NCBI GenBank assembly: GCA_963802635.1
Contig: CAWDJJ010000001.1
Location: 124,001 to 188,000 of the forward strand
Reading direction: 5' to 3'
Origin: CAVTLG01 sp963802635
GTDB taxonomy: Bacteria; Chloroflexota; Ktedonobacteria; Ktedonobacterales; Ktedonobacteraceae
DNA length: 64,000 bases
Shown here: positions 63,675-64,000 of the stretch, in pieces
How the letters are laid out: every line of letters starts with the position of its first letter
Numbering within the stretch: the first letter of the stretch is position 1
Made by a program: the position numbers and the translations under genes
Notes under the pieces: model-generated
What the model saw: only the letters and a program-made list of their open reading frames with translations
Database searches by the model: none
Told to the model about the DNA's origin: nothing

Positions 63675-63779
63675 ATGGCATCTGTAGGCATCTTGGCAAA
63701 AGATGCGTCCTCGACAGATAGGAGGTTCCACGGTATACTTCTCTTTGAAGAGAAAAGAGAGAGAACAGATCGTAGATAA
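63675..63779 (+). CDS. Leader ORF, copy 3 (34 residues)
   Basis: MASVGILAKDASSTDRRFHG as in the other copies, then ILLFEEKRERTDRR, in a frame altered at its end by an indel after CTTCTC. The conserved first 23 residues and the TTAGGAG site favour translation. The variable end argues against a precise function for the C-terminus. Confidence 0.4.
   Translation: MASVGILAKDASSTDRRFHGILLFEEKRERTDRR
63679..63720 (+). promoter_or_regulatory. Nested hairpins in the leader, copy 3
   Basis: Outer stem CATCTGT with ACAGATA (six pairs; the closing position is C opposite A). Inner stem GCATCTT with AAGATGC is identical to copy 1. Confidence 0.55.
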
Positions 63780-63800
63780 GAGGTGAGGATGGACAAAGAC

Positions 63801-64000
63801 ATGGAAATATCAGCGTTAATGAAGGCACGCCTGGAGAAAGATCTGACGCAAGCGCAGGTTGCAGAATACACGGGGGTCGATGTGGGCACCGTCAGCCGGT
63901 GGGAAAGGGGCATTCATCAACCCTATGCTTGCCATAGCAAAAAGCTCTGTGAGCTGTTCGGGAAAACTGCCCAAGAGTTGGGGTTGGTCCCATCTGAGGC
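63801..64000 (+). CDS. XRE-family regulator, copy 3 (3' part outside window)
   Basis: 66 residues visible from ATG 63801; an in-frame ATG at 63789 is possible. The helix-turn-helix LTQAQVAEYTGVDVGTVSRW and ERGIHQP is identical to the regulator at 57892; differences lie only in residues 3 (I for T) and 7-8. DNA identity is very high, so the duplication is recent. What follows it, perhaps another precursor cluster, is outside the window. Confidence 0.85.
   Translation, partial: MEISALMKARLEKDLTQAQVAEYTGVDVGTVSRWERGIHQPYACHSKKLCELFGKTAQELGLVPSE

Larger units (their letters stand above)
63612..63800 (+). repeat. Leader cassette R, copy 3
   Basis: Matches copy 1 from CAGCAAAAACAC through TAGGCAACTTTTAGGAG to the regulator ATG at 63801, with a small change at CTTCTCTTTGAAGAG. 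The region 63464-63611 before it holds no gene. Confidence 0.85.

Noticed and set aside
57700..63800. The three leader cassettes as a CRISPR-like or phage attachment repeat
   Set aside because: Spacing is thousands of bases, the copies extend into regulator genes and there are no spacers or integrase; duplication of a gene cassette explains them.

Overview
The window looks like chromosomal sequence from a Chloroflexota bacterium of the Ktedonobacteria type. This is inferred from overall gene content: a two-subunit glycine decarboxylase, an FHA-ABC transporter, TIR-TPR and XRE-TPR regulators, a sigma-like factor with extra helical modules, and abundant small palindromic repeats. No rRNA or tRNA is present to confirm it.

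Positions 1-18000 are mostly housekeeping. A partial S53 (kumamolisin-type) peptidase is followed by RNase J, a GNAT enzyme, a membrane-anchored beta-repeat protein, a triple-FHA ABC transporter, CoaBC, peptide deformylase, TilS, hypoxanthine phosphoribosyltransferase, GpsA and an alpha/beta hydrolase. Positions 18000-24600 carry a charged orphan protein and a minus-strand glycine cleavage block (gcvT, frameshifted gcvH, gcvPA, gcvPB). Positions 25000-36600 hold a DUF2795/PHB-depolymerase fusion (frameshifted), small membrane proteins, a Nudix enzyme, a polytopic membrane protein, an SbcC/Rad50-like gene (frameshifted), NurA and a Fic protein with an AT-rich operator-like region. Positions 37000-55400 include CpXC-MogA, a WD40 protein, Lgt with an out-of-frame acidic repeat tail, a TIR-TPR protein, an MBL-fold hydrolase, UDP-glucose dehydrogenase (frameshifted), AcpS, Dtd, a ROK kinase, TlyA (frameshifted), an ADP-ribose pyrophosphatase-like Nudix enzyme and a two-component system.

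Positions 55500-64000 are accessory. A minus-strand mini-operon encodes a sigma-like factor with three C-terminal helical modules and two small partners. It faces a ribosomal-peptide locus made of an XRE-TPR regulator, a 69-residue acidic precursor with a microviridin-like leader helix, an ATP-grasp maturase and a PIMT-type O-methyltransferase. This is the gene set of a graspetide with aspartimide or isoaspartate formation. A roughly 190-bp leader cassette in front of the regulator occurs three times. It carries nested hairpins with one covarying base pair and a 34-36 codon reading frame. In copy 2 a MITE has inserted and the regulator is truncated, leaving only a second methyltransferase. In copy 3 a third regulator begins and runs off the window.

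Three families of palindromic repeats (called A, B and C here) are scattered through intergenic DNA. Five conserved genes, and possibly lgt as a sixth, are interrupted by a shift of the same sense (+1). This is either a systematic single-base insertion artefact or something worth checking.
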